A stretch of DNA of 64,000 nt. Source: an uncultured Roseburia sp. (GTDB taxonomy: Bacteria; Bacillota; Clostridia; Lachnospirales; Lachnospiraceae). Both the position numbers and the translations under genes were made by a program. Below are positions 41,998 through 50,560 of this stretch, piece by piece. The DNA lies in NCBI GenBank assembly GCA_947062675.1, contig CAMSQM010000008.1:1-64000 (forward strand), read 5' to 3'. Position 1 is the first letter of the stretch. Each line of letters begins with the position of its first letter. Below the pieces are notes generated by a model, which was not told where the DNA came from, did not search any database, and was given only the letters and a program-made list of their open reading frames with translations.

Positions 41998-44900
41998 ATG
42001 AAACAGTGCATCGCGCTTGTGCGCACCGGAAGTCATTTTCAAAAATCAGTAAATCTTCAGCTGGATGTGGGAAATGACACGCTGATTAAAACATATATTC
42101 CGACAGATTCTTCCGTCACGGTTCTGGACCGGTATCTTTCGGCGGTCTCCGGCAGGAGCTCTGAGCGCGCCACGGTCTTAACCGGCCCGCACGGAAGAGG
42201 AAAATCACATTTTCTGCTGGTGCTTCTCTCACTGCTGTCAGGGGCGTCTGAGGCCGGTCAGGAGCTTTTATCGGAGACAGAGCGGGTGGAGGAGCGGATG
42301 AGACGGGCGTGTCTGGCGGACTGCTCCGGCATGGATGGAATACATGTGACGAAAGATGTCTCTAAGCTGTGGAATTCCGGGAGAAAATATCTGTCTGTGC
42401 CGGTCAGCCCTGTTCCGGGGGTGAATTTAAATGATGTATTTATAACGGCGCTCTCGGAGGCGCTTTTTCGTGAAGAGGCCGGGGAAGCCGCAGCGGAAAG
42501 CCTTTACCCGTGGGGCGGCGTGTCTCTGCCCCTGCCCGGGACAGACGCCCTGTCCGTTTACCGTCAGACAGGGCGGATTCTGACGGAGAAGTGCGGATAT
42601 GCGGGTATGTTTATCGTATTTGATGAATTCGGCAGGTACCTGGAGGGCCATTCCGGAGAGGGATTTTCCGGCGATATGCAGACTCTGCAGGATTTGTGTG
42701 ACCTGGCGGAGAGGTCAGGGCAGGAAATATTTCTGACGCTCGTGGCGAATAAAAGTATTTACGCGTACCGGGAGGGGATTGCGGCAGCCGCAAAGAGCGC
42801 GTTTTGCGGTGTGGAGGGAAGACTGACGGAGGTGGAATTCGTGATTTCAGAGCAGAATCACTATGAACTCGCCGCGGGAGCCCTGATCCGTCAGGAACCG
42901 GAGTTTTCCGGGGCATATGAAGCGCTGTCGGGGAGCGGGGATTACGGCAGGCTGCTGGAGGAATCCGCCGGAATTTCGTATTTCAGAAGACTGTTTTCGC
43001 GGGAAGAGTTCTTTCAGAGGGCTGCAAAAGGCTGTTTTCCGATGGTTCCGCTGTTTCCCTGCGCGCTGCTGCGGATCAGTGAGCGTGTGGCGCAGAGTGA
43101 GCGCACGCTGTTCACTTTTCTCGCCGGGGACGGGCGGGGCGGCCTGAAGTGGCTCTTAAAAAACGGGCTGGAGGAACTGATCGGTGTGGACAAAATCTAT
43201 GATTTTTTCCGGGGATTCTTCCGCGGGACAGCTGATCAGCCGCGCATCCACAGCGAGTGGGTGAGGGCGGAGGACGCGCTCGCGCGGGTGACGGATGAGA
43301 CGGAGCGCGCCGTGATAAAAGCCCTCGCGGTGATCCGCATGATGCGCCGCGCGGAGGAATTTCCGGCGCGTGAAGATATTATCCGCCCTGCTCTCGGGAT
43401 CGGGGAGGAGCAGTGCCGCGTGGCCATTGCATCTCTCGTCGGAAAAGAACTGATTATTTTCCGGCACAGTGCCGGTGAATATGCGTTCAGAGCCCGCGCC
43501 GGCGCGGATATTGAGCGCGCGGTGCGAAAGAAGATGGAGGAGTACGGCAGCCGTTTCCGGGCGGCGGGGGTTCTGGAGGAAGTTGCAGAGCACAAATATG
43601 AACTTCCGATGCAGTATAACCGGAAATATGCCATGACACGTTATTTCCAGTATGTGTTTCTTGAGACAGAGGATTTTCTGCAGCTGCCGGACGCCGGCTA
43701 TCTGTTTGAGGAGGCATTTGCGGATGGAAAAATCATTGTGCTGCTCCGGACGGAGCGTGAGGAGAGCGGAAGCGCGTCTGAGTCAGTGCTGCAGAAACAT
43801 CTGGATCTGTTAAACGACGCGCGCGTCCTTCTTCTGCTGCCGGACCGGGCGTATGATGACGGCGGGCTGTGCAGAAAATACCGGGCCCTGCGTAATCTGG
43901 AGCGGGATGAGAAGTTTATCGACGGAAACCGGTCTCTTGCGCGGGAACTTGCCCTGTATGCGGAGGATACCGCTTTTGAAATCAACGCAAAACTGGAAAA
44001 GTGGTATCGGCCAAAACAGGGCCGTGTCCGGATCCTGGCGGCGGGAAAGCCGCCTGTTTTCCGGGAAAGCGGGGAGGCGTTCGAGGCACTTTTAAGCCGT
44101 ATCTGCATGGATTATTACAGCTGTGCGCCAAGGATCAATCTTGAGCTGCTGAATATCCGCAATCCCGGGGCAAGGTATCAGCGCGCGAGGGACCGGGTGG
44201 TGAAGAATCTTCTCGGCAGGGCGGATATGAGCGCGTACAGGCGGGGGACCGGTCCGGAGGCCATGATATACAGGGCGGTGTTTGTGCACACCGGGAGAGA
44301 TGAAGGGTTCCGGAAGGTGTCCGGTGAGATCAGCCGTTTCATACAGGGCTGTGCCGGAAAACGGAGATCATTTGAAATCCTTTACAGCAGGCTTTGCGGG
44401 AAGGACTACGGCGTGCGGCCGGGCGTGATGCCGCTGCTTGTGGCCGGAAAGCTGGCGGAGCAGGAAGATATCGCCGTCATTTATTCCGGAAAACGCGCGC
44501 TGGAGCCCGGGGCTGAGGTGCTCAGCAGAATCAATGAGCGGCCGGAAAGCTATGAACTGTATCTGGAATGCATGACGGAGGAAAAGGAGGAGTATCTGGA
44601 GAGACTTGAGATGCTGTTTAGTGCCGGAGCTTCCGGCGTGACGGAAAAACAGGGCAGGAGCGCAGGGATCTGCCGGCGGATGCAGGACTGGTACCGCTCC
44701 CTTCCGCAATATGCGCGGGTCACATCTGCGTTTGCGCCGGAAGACGCTGCAAAAATCAGCGCGTTCCGGGGCGCGCTCAGGCGCATTGAGGTGAACCCTG
44801 TGGAACTTCTGTTTGAACAGTTTCCACAGATAGCGGGGGCTGCGGGAGGCGGTTTGTGCGCCTGCGGGAGAGCGTCCGGGGGAGCTGTGGACATCTGCGC

Positions 44901-45486
44901 CGGCGGATATCTTAAGACAGCGGGGGAAATCGGGCGCTTACAGACGCTGCTGGATGGAAAGCTTCCGGAACTGAAACGGCAGATTGCGGAAAGCATCAGA
45001 ACGGTGTTCGGGATCGGAGAGGATGCAGGCATAAAGGAATTCCTGCAGGAATGGCGTCAGGGTCAGGCCGCCGCTGCGGGGAAAGCCGTGACAGGAGCCG
45101 TTGCGGGCCGGTTTCTGAAATATATAGAAAATCCGGCGGCGGATGATGAGGAGGAAACGGTCGGTGCGCTGTCGGAAATTGTGTCGGACCTTAGTCCCGG
45201 GGACTGGAGGGACGGGGCGCTGGAACAGTTTGTGTCAGAACTTTCCGGGATCAGGGATGAGCTGGAGGAAGCTTTTTCAGGCCGGAAAAATACGCGGCAG
45301 TGCACGTCGGTGATTGTGCAGAAAGCTGACGGCAGAGCGGTGGAGCGGTATTTTGAGGAGAAGCCTGCAGGGCAGACCGGCGTTTATCTGAAAAATATGA
45401 TGACGGAGGTGCTGGAGGAATTTGGCGAGGCGCTCAGCCCGTCCCAGAAAGCGGCTGTTCTCGCGCAGCTGCTTGTGGAGATCTGA
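41998..45486 (+). CDS. Large P-loop ATPase (SspC-like; BrxC-like alternative)
   Basis: A 1162-residue protein with a Walker A motif GPHGRGKS (63-70) and a Walker B motif FIVFDE (D209, E210). A LTLVANKS sensor-like strand follows about 45 residues later. The rest has no recognised enzymatic motif and contains many charged helices. In Ssp systems a P-loop ATPase (SspC) accompanies the modification proteins. BREX BrxC/PglY proteins are similar in size and also carry GxxGxGKSHFL, so family placement needs a profile search. The ATG at 41998 is 6 nt after GAGAGGAG; an ATG at 41992 is in frame. Gaps of 36 and 27 nt to its neighbours indicate one transcript. Confidence 0.78.
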   Translation: MKQCIALVRTGSHFQKSVNLQLDVGNDTLIKTYIPTDSSVTVLDRYLSAVSGRSSERATVLTGPHGRGKSHFLLVLLSLLSGASEAGQELLSETERVEERMRRACLADCSGMDGIHVTKDVSKLWNSGRKYLSVPVSPVPGVNLNDVFITALSEALFREEAGEAAAESLYPWGGVSLPLPGTDALSVYRQTGRILTEKCGYAGMFIVFDEFGRYLEGHSGEGFSGDMQTLQDLCDLAERSGQEIFLTLVANKSIYAYREGIAAAAKSAFCGVEGRLTEVEFVISEQNHYELAAGALIRQEPEFSGAYEALSGSGDYGRLLEESAGISYFRRLFSREEFFQRAAKGCFPMVPLFPCALLRISERVAQSERTLFTFLAGDGRGGLKWLLKNGLEELIGVDKIYDFFRGFFRGTADQPRIHSEWVRAEDALARVTDETERAVIKALAVIRMMRRAEEFPAREDIIRPALGIGEEQCRVAIASLVGKELIIFRHSAGEYAFRARAGADIERAVRKKMEEYGSRFRAAGVLEEVAEHKYELPMQYNRKYAMTRYFQYVFLETEDFLQLPDAGYLFEEAFADGKIIVLLRTEREESGSASESVLQKHLDLLNDARVLLLLPDRAYDDGGLCRKYRALRNLERDEKFIDGNRSLARELALYAEDTAFEINAKLEKWYRPKQGRVRILAAGKPPVFRESGEAFEALLSRICMDYYSCAPRINLELLNIRNPGARYQRARDRVVKNLLGRADMSAYRRGTGPEAMIYRAVFVHTGRDEGFRKVSGEISRFIQGCAGKRRSFEILYSRLCGKDYGVRPGVMPLLVAGKLAEQEDIAVIYSGKRALEPGAEVLSRINERPESYELYLECMTEEKEEYLERLEMLFSAGASGVTEKQGRSAGICRRMQDWYRSLPQYARVTSAFAPEDAAKISAFRGALRRIEVNPVELLFEQFPQIAGAAGGGLCACGRASGGAVDICAGGYLKTAGEIGRLQTLLDGKLPELKRQIAESIRTVFGIGEDAGIKEFLQEWRQGQAAAAGKAVTGAVAGRFLKYIENPAADDEEETVGALSEIVSDLSPGDWRDGALEQFVSELSGIRDELEEAFSGRKNTRQCTSVIVQKADGRAVERYFEEKPAGQTGVYLKNMMTEVLEEFGEALSPSQKAAVLAQLLVEI

Positions 45487-45513
45487 AACGGCGGGGCAGG
45501 AGGGGAAGACAGC

Positions 45514-46692
45514 ATGGAAATCATTTATCTTGACAATGCGGCGACCGCATTTCCAAAGTCAGAGGCGGTATACCGGGCGATTGACCGGGCCGGACGGGAG
45601 TACGCTGTGAGCGCGGGCCGGAGCTCACATACCCTGTCCAGGCGGGCCGCGGATGTGATCGCTGAGGCCAGGGAGGAACTTCTCCGGCTTTCGGGAGCGC
45701 CAAAGGGCGCGGAAGCAGTGTTTGCACCCTCGGCCACGATTGCGTGCAATCAGATTTTCGGCGGGATTTCCTGGAAGAAAGAGGATGTGGCGTATGTATC
45801 TGCCTGCGAGCACAATGCCGTGATCCGCGTGCTGCATCATCTCAGCCGGCAGTACGGTTTTACCGTCGCAGAGCTGGCGGTGGATCCGGCCACGCTGCAG
45901 CCGGATCCGGAGCATATTGCATATCAGTTCCGGAGAAAAAGCCCTTCCGTGGTGGCGGTGGCGCACGTCGGAAACGTGCTCGGCAATATACAGCCGGTTG
46001 CGCAGGTCTGTGCGCTTGCAGCGCGGCACGGGGCGCTGACAGTGGTGGACGGGGCGCAGGCGCTCGGTCTGGTTCCGGTCTGTCTGCGCGACATGGCGGT
46101 GGATTTTTACATATTTGCCGGACACAAGACCCTGTGCGGGCCGTACGGTGCGGGCGGTTATGTGAACTGCCGCGGCGCCGTGTTAAAACCATATCTGGCC
46201 GGCGGTACCGGGAGCGATTCGCTGAGTCCCTGGATGAATCCCGGTATTTCCGGCGCGCAGGAGCCGGGGAGTGCGGATGTCCCGGCGATCGCAGGTCTGT
46301 GCGCCTCCGTGCGGGAGATTCGGGAGACCGTGGAGAGGAGCGGCAATCCCGCCGCTTTTCTGGAGCGTGAGAGCGGGCTTGCGCAGCGGCTCGCCGCCCG
46401 TCTTGGAGAAATACCCGGGGTGACGGTGTACAGGGCCGGAGGCCCCGGGGAACAGACCGGGATTGTGGCATTTAATATAGAGGGATTTCTGGCGGATGAG
46501 GCTGGAACGCTTCTCGATGCGGAGTACGGGATCGCGGTGCGGTCGGGTTATCAGTGCGCCCCGCTGATTCACAGGTATCTGGGAAGCGTGGCGTATGGCG
46601 GCGTGATCCGGGCGGGGATCGGACGGTTTACAGCGGAGGAGGACACCGGTCATCTTGTCCGCGCTGTAAAAGAGCTGGCGGAGAACGCATAA
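45514..46692 (+). CDS. Cysteine desulfurase, SufS/CsdA type (SspA/DndA role)
   Basis: A 392-residue PLP enzyme (aminotransferase class V) that draws sulfur from cysteine as a protein-bound persulfide. It starts with IIYLDNAATAFPKS; H in SACEHNAVIR stacks on PLP, K205 (FAGHKTLCGPYG) forms the Schiff base, and C348 (RSGYQCAPLIH) is the persulfide-carrying Cys. No iscU or sufU scaffold is beside it. Instead it closes the operon with the ATP pyrophosphatase, DUF4007 and ATPase genes, which fits a dedicated sulfur donor for DNA modification. GGAGGGG lies 9 nt before the ATG. Confidence 0.92.
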   Translation: MEIIYLDNAATAFPKSEAVYRAIDRAGREYAVSAGRSSHTLSRRAADVIAEAREELLRLSGAPKGAEAVFAPSATIACNQIFGGISWKKEDVAYVSACEHNAVIRVLHHLSRQYGFTVAELAVDPATLQPDPEHIAYQFRRKSPSVVAVAHVGNVLGNIQPVAQVCALAARHGALTVVDGAQALGLVPVCLRDMAVDFYIFAGHKTLCGPYGAGGYVNCRGAVLKPYLAGGTGSDSLSPWMNPGISGAQEPGSADVPAIAGLCASVREIRETVERSGNPAAFLERESGLAQRLAARLGEIPGVTVYRAGGPGEQTGIVAFNIEGFLADEAGTLLDAEYGIAVRSGYQCAPLIHRYLGSVAYGGVIRAGIGRFTAEEDTGHLVRAVKELAENA

Positions 46693-46798
46693 AGCGCCGG
46701 GGGAGACGGCCTGTGTTTTTCATGCTTTTCACGCCCTCCTGTCTGTGGTATCATGGTAATTATTATCAGGGTAAGCAAAAGCAGGAGGATGGAAGGCA

Positions 46799-47542
46799 GT
46801 GAACAATGAATACGATAATCAGAGATTTTTTGAAGAATACGCGAAAATGCCGCGCAGCCGGGAGGGCCTTGACGCGGCCGGTGAATGGCATCAGCTAAAG
46901 CCCCTGTTTCCACGGACTGAGGGGAAAACAGTTCTCGATCTGGGCTGCGGTTACGGGTGGCATTGTAAGTTTGCCGCAGAACAGGGAGCCGCGCAGGTTC
47001 TGGGAATTGATGTGAGCAGGAAGATGATTGAGGAGGCAGAAAAGCGCAATACGGACGCGTCAGTCCTGTATCGTGTCTGTGGAATAGAGGAATATGAGTA
47101 CCCGGAAAACACATGGGACTGTGTTATTTCCAATCTGGCCCTGCACTACATCGAAAATATTGAACAGATATTTCAAAAAGTGCACGGGACGCTGACACAG
47201 GGGGGAACTTTTTTGTTTAATATTGAGCATCCGGTTTTTACCGCGGGGGTCGGGCAGGACTGGATTTATACGGAAGCCGGAGAGCCCTGCTGCTGGCCGG
47301 TTGACCATTATTTTATTCCGGGAGAGAGGAAGACGCACTTTCTGGGATGCGATGTGGTCAAACAGCATCACACGCTCACACAGATCCTGATGGGACTGCT
47401 GAATCACGGCTTTGTGCTGGAAGCCGTGGAAGAAGCGGTGCCGCCCTTGGAAATGATGGGGATTCCCGGAATGAAAGACGAACTGCGCCGCCCGATGATG
47501 CTGCTGGTGAAGGCCCGGAAAAGCTCTGCGCAGCTTTTCTGA
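46799..47542 (+). CDS. Class I SAM-dependent methyltransferase (UbiE/small-molecule type)
   Basis: A 247-residue methyltransferase with the motifs VLDLGCGYGWHCKFA (I), VLGIDVSRKMIEEA (II), WDCVISNLALHYI (IV) and LTQGGTFLFNIEHPV (post-motif). This is the layout of small-molecule methyltransferases, with no DNA-methylase NPPY or DPPY motif. GTG start; AGGAGG lies 10 nt upstream. It is 106 nt downstream of the cysteine desulfurase, with a TGGTATCAT extended -10 in between, so it may have its own promoter. No functional link to the sulfur operon is shown. Confidence 0.88.
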   Translation: MNNEYDNQRFFEEYAKMPRSREGLDAAGEWHQLKPLFPRTEGKTVLDLGCGYGWHCKFAAEQGAAQVLGIDVSRKMIEEAEKRNTDASVLYRVCGIEEYEYPENTWDCVISNLALHYIENIEQIFQKVHGTLTQGGTFLFNIEHPVFTAGVGQDWIYTEAGEPCCWPVDHYFIPGERKTHFLGCDVVKQHHTLTQILMGLLNHGFVLEAVEEAVPPLEMMGIPGMKDELRRPMMLLVKARKSSAQLF

Positions 47543-47659
47543 GCAAATCTTTATGGTTTATATTCTTTGTCATCCATCCTGCAGGTCAGGGAACCGCAGA
47601 AATTTTCTGCGCCGGAATCTTCCATTCTGTCCTTTCGGTTCTCCACAAACCGCTGTTCA

Positions 47660-47688
47660 TTGACTTGACATGAAAAATGTGCCATAAT
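47660..47688 (+). promoter_or_regulatory. Promoter of the Cache chemoreceptor gene
   Basis: TTGACT (47660-47665), 17 bases, CATAAT (47683-47688), 46 nt before the coding start. A second TTGACA (47665-47670) and TATAAT (47692-47697) overlap but with a 21-base spacer. Confidence 0.65.
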
Positions 47689-47734
47689 GGATATAATCGT
47701 AAACAAGCATATCGAAAGATGGAAAGGGAGTATT

Positions 47735-49555
47735 ATGGGGGAAAAAGCAGTTGCCGGAAAACAGAGGAAGAAGGGCTTTCGGAGCCTGGCTGTGATGCTG
47801 ATAGCGCTGATCTGTGTTCTGGTATCCATTCCAACCGTCGGGCTGGCGTGTCTGGGTGTCTATTATCTGGGGCAGTCGATGGAGGAGTCTGTCGAAGTGT
47901 ATGAGGAGTCCATGACGGATGGCTATTCGATGGAGATCAAGTCGCAGGTGCAGGGTGCGCTGTCCGTGATTCAGAGCTTTTATGACAGAAGCCAGAGCGG
48001 TGAGCTGACGGAGGAAGAGGCAAAGAAGATGGCTGCGGAGGCGGTGCGTGCCATGCGCTACCGGGATGACGCGTCCGGCTATATCTGGATCGACGGAGAG
48101 GATCATGTGCTGGTCATGCATCCCATTCTGACGGAGCAGGAGGGAACCAACCGCTACGATCTGACAGACCAGAACGGTGTGAAGGTGACGCAGAGCGTCG
48201 TGTCCGCGGCCAGAAACGGGGGCGGTTTCAATGAATTCTATTTCACGAAATCAGACGGCGTGACGGTTGCGCCGAAAGTCGCATACGCGCAGATGTTTGA
48301 GCCGTGGGGCTGGGCTGTGGCGACCGGAAACTATGTGGATGAGATGAATGAAAAGATTGAAGGCAGAAAAGTCTACATTAAAAAAGAATTTTCCGGGATG
48401 CTGATGATTTACGGGATCGCGGCGGCGGTCATGCTGGTGGCGGCCCTGGTGGTATCCGGGCTGAGCGGTTTTAAGATTACAAAGGGCATTAAGCAGGTTG
48501 AGGATAATCTGCATCAGGCGGCTGTGGGGGATCTCAGTTTTACCGTGAGTCCGGTCCTGCTCCGGCGCGCCGATGAGATCGGGGGAATGGCGCGCTCCCT
48601 GGAGGATGTGCGGCAGTCTCTTGCGTCAATGCTTGGCAGTATGATAAACACCGGCGAGGCGCTCAGCCGGAGCAGCGAAAAGTTCAGTGAGAAGTTCAAT
48701 CATATTTCAAACAGTATCCGCAACACGAATCAGGCGATTGACGATCTGGCCCAGGGGGCCACAAACCAGGCCAGCGAGACCGAGACGGTGAACGGAAAGA
48801 TCGTGGAACTGGGCAGTGTGATCGAAGTGGAGGAGGACGGTGTACATAAGCTGGAGGAGGCGGTGTCCGCCATGGCGGAACACTCTTCGGGCGCTTTTGA
48901 GAGCATCAGCGAGCTGGATCGGATTACCAGGGCGACGATCGAGGCGATCGAAGTAGTTTCCAGACAGACCAATAAGAATAACGATTCCGCCGCCGACATC
49001 AACAAAACCATCGAAATTATCAAGGGACTTGCGTCCCAGACGAATCTTCTCTCGCTCAACGCCAGCATCGAGGCGGCCAGAGCCGGGGAAGCCGGCAGAG
49101 GGTTTGCCGTTGTGGCGGAAGAGATCCGCAATCTGTCCGAGGAATCTTCCGGCAATGCCCAGGAGATCGAGGGTATTGTGAAAGAGCTGGTCAGCAATGT
49201 GGAGATTTCCGTCAGCAAAATGCAGGAAGTCACCCGCAATGTGCAGATGCAGCAGAAGTGCCTGGAGGAGACAAAGACGGCGTTCCAGTATCTTAAGAAT
49301 GAGGTCGCGCTGGTGGAAGCGGTTACAAGGGATATCGGAGGTCAGACGCAGGTTCTCAACTCACTCAAGCAGATCGTCACGGACTCCGTCAACAGTCTGG
49401 CCAGCGTGGTGGAGCAGAATGCAGCCTCCACTGAGGAGACCAGCGCCAGCATGACGCTTCTGTCCCAGACGATCGGGGAATGCACGGAAGACACCATGGG
49501 TCTGGTGGAACTCAGCCGGCGTCAGAATGAACAGGCCGGAAAGTTCCGGCTGTAA
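47735..49555 (+). CDS. Methyl-accepting chemotaxis protein with Cache sensor domain
   Basis: A 606-residue receptor. TM1 is at about residues 17-42. A single Cache domain (about 45-205) has RYRDDASGYIWIDGEDHVLVMHP and FEPWGWAVATGNYVDEM, typical of sCache_2 sensors of small organic acids and similar ligands. TM2 (about 220-245) and HAMP follow, then the signalling domain with [36 protein letters not shown]. The ATG at 47735 is 5 nt after AAAGGGAG; an upstream in-frame ATG at 47687 lies within the promoter. Its ligand class differs from the 4HB receptor at 27031. Confidence 0.93.
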   Translation: MGEKAVAGKQRKKGFRSLAVMLIALICVLVSIPTVGLACLGVYYLGQSMEESVEVYEESMTDGYSMEIKSQVQGALSVIQSFYDRSQSGELTEEEAKKMAAEAVRAMRYRDDASGYIWIDGEDHVLVMHPILTEQEGTNRYDLTDQNGVKVTQSVVSAARNGGGFNEFYFTKSDGVTVAPKVAYAQMFEPWGWAVATGNYVDEMNEKIEGRKVYIKKEFSGMLMIYGIAAAVMLVAALVVSGLSGFKITKGIKQVEDNLHQAAVGDLSFTVSPVLLRRADEIGGMARSLEDVRQSLASMLGSMINTGEALSRSSEKFSEKFNHISNSIRNTNQAIDDLAQGATNQASETETVNGKIVELGSVIEVEEDGVHKLEEAVSAMAEHSSGAFESISELDRITRATIEAIEVVSRQTNKNNDSAADINKTIEIIKGLASQTNLLSLNASIEAARAGEAGRGFAVVAEEIRNLSEESSGNAQEIEGIVKELVSNVEISVSKMQEVTRNVQMQQKCLEETKTAFQYLKNEVALVEAVTRDIGGQTQVLNSLKQIVTDSVNSLASVVEQNAASTEETSASMTLLSQTIGECTEDTMGLVELSRRQNEQAGKFRL

Positions 49556-49626
49556 GAGAGGACCGTCCGGCCTTCCGGCGGCCCGGGACTGTGTTTTTCG
49601 CGGAGGGATCCGGATGCAGGGTCCGG

Positions 49627-49665
49627 CTTCAGGGACTATGGAGACATAGTCCCTGAAGTGTTTTT
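49627..49665 (+). terminator. Terminator after the Cache chemoreceptor gene
   Basis: A 14-bp perfect stem, CTTCAGGGACTATG (49627-49640) and its inverse (49645-49658), has a GAGA tetraloop and a five-T tract. Confidence 0.92.
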
Positions 49666-49727
49666 CAGGGAAAAGGGTCAGTCCGCCGGAACAGGATATA
49701 TTTCAGACAAAGAACCGGAGGAATAGA

Positions 49728-50363
49728 ATGATTCAAAGAGAAGATATGCTCGAACTGACAAGGCGCATGACTCCCGCACGCACATCCATCACCAGGATCG
49801 CGGGCTGTTATGCAGACAGACACGGAGAGTATGACGGAAGTTTTAATATAAACTTCCTGAAGCTTTCCCCGCCGGACAGGGCGAAAAACCTGAAGCTTGC
49901 GAAAGCAATCCCGTTTTCTGATACGAACAGGAACCTGCGGGAATACCGTTTTCCGGAAAATGCAAAAGGCGCGGGGAGCATGTGGCAGATGCTGATGGCG
50001 ATGCGGGCCTGCGGTCTGAAAAACGACGCTCTGATGGAGACTTTTTATGAGATTGTGCTGGAGTCGTATCATGCGGGGGGAGAATACGCGGTTCTGGTGT
50101 TTCACGACTGTTATGATATTCCGGCGAAGGGTCTGGATAAGCAGCGGCTGGGGGAGTCGGAGGAGGTATTTGAGTACCTGGTCTGCGCAGTCTGTCCGCT
50201 GGTGGGAGAGTACGAGCCGGGCAGCCCGGAGTGCGGCTTTCTGTTTCCGGCATTTAAGGACAGGAGCGGGGATACAGGGTATGTAAATATATTTCAGAGG
50301 GACGAAAACGGAGCCGGGAGAGAGCTTGCGGCGATTCTGGGAGCGCAAAGAGAGACGGACTGA
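49728..50363 (+). CDS. DUF4317-family protein, half the usual length
   Basis: A 211-residue cytoplasmic protein matching the N-terminal half of DUF4317. It shows MLELTRRMTPARTSITRIAGCYAD, LMAMRACGLKNDALMETFYEIVLESY, YAVLVFHDCYDIPAK, EEVFEYLVCAVCPL and CGFLFPAFKDRSGDTGYVNIF. Members I know are roughly twice this length; here the chain stops soon after the FLFPAF motif. The downstream 200 nt show no continuation in any frame that I could recognise. GGAGG lies 6 nt before the ATG. Function unknown. Confidence 0.75.
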   Translation: MIQREDMLELTRRMTPARTSITRIAGCYADRHGEYDGSFNINFLKLSPPDRAKNLKLAKAIPFSDTNRNLREYRFPENAKGAGSMWQMLMAMRACGLKNDALMETFYEIVLESYHAGGEYAVLVFHDCYDIPAKGLDKQRLGESEEVFEYLVCAVCPLVGEYEPGSPECGFLFPAFKDRSGDTGYVNIFQRDENGAGRELAAILGAQRETD

Positions 50364-50560
50364 CGGTTAACCGGCTGACCCGCTGCGGTCAGGGCATTCA
50401 GTATTCCCCGCGGCTGTGTGAGCATCATGCGGATGCGTGACAGGATAAACTGAAAGCCAGGGAGTGCGGTAATGGGGCGGATCTGCTGACCTGTGTGCAG
50501 AAACAAAAGAGTTACATATCATAATAAAAACCGGTTATGACTTAAAAGGAAGAATGTGAT

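Noticed and set aside
39286-46692. Operon considered as BREX type IV (BrxP plus BrxC-like ATPase)
   Set aside because: BREX needs PglZ and, in type IV, BrxL; neither is in the window. A cysteine desulfurase and a DUF4007 protein point to sulfur modification. It is kept as the main alternative for the ATPase.
46693-46730. Terminator after the cysteine desulfurase gene
   Set aside because: Only a 4-bp GCCG/CGGC stem precedes the T-rich stretch, so the evidence is too weak to list.
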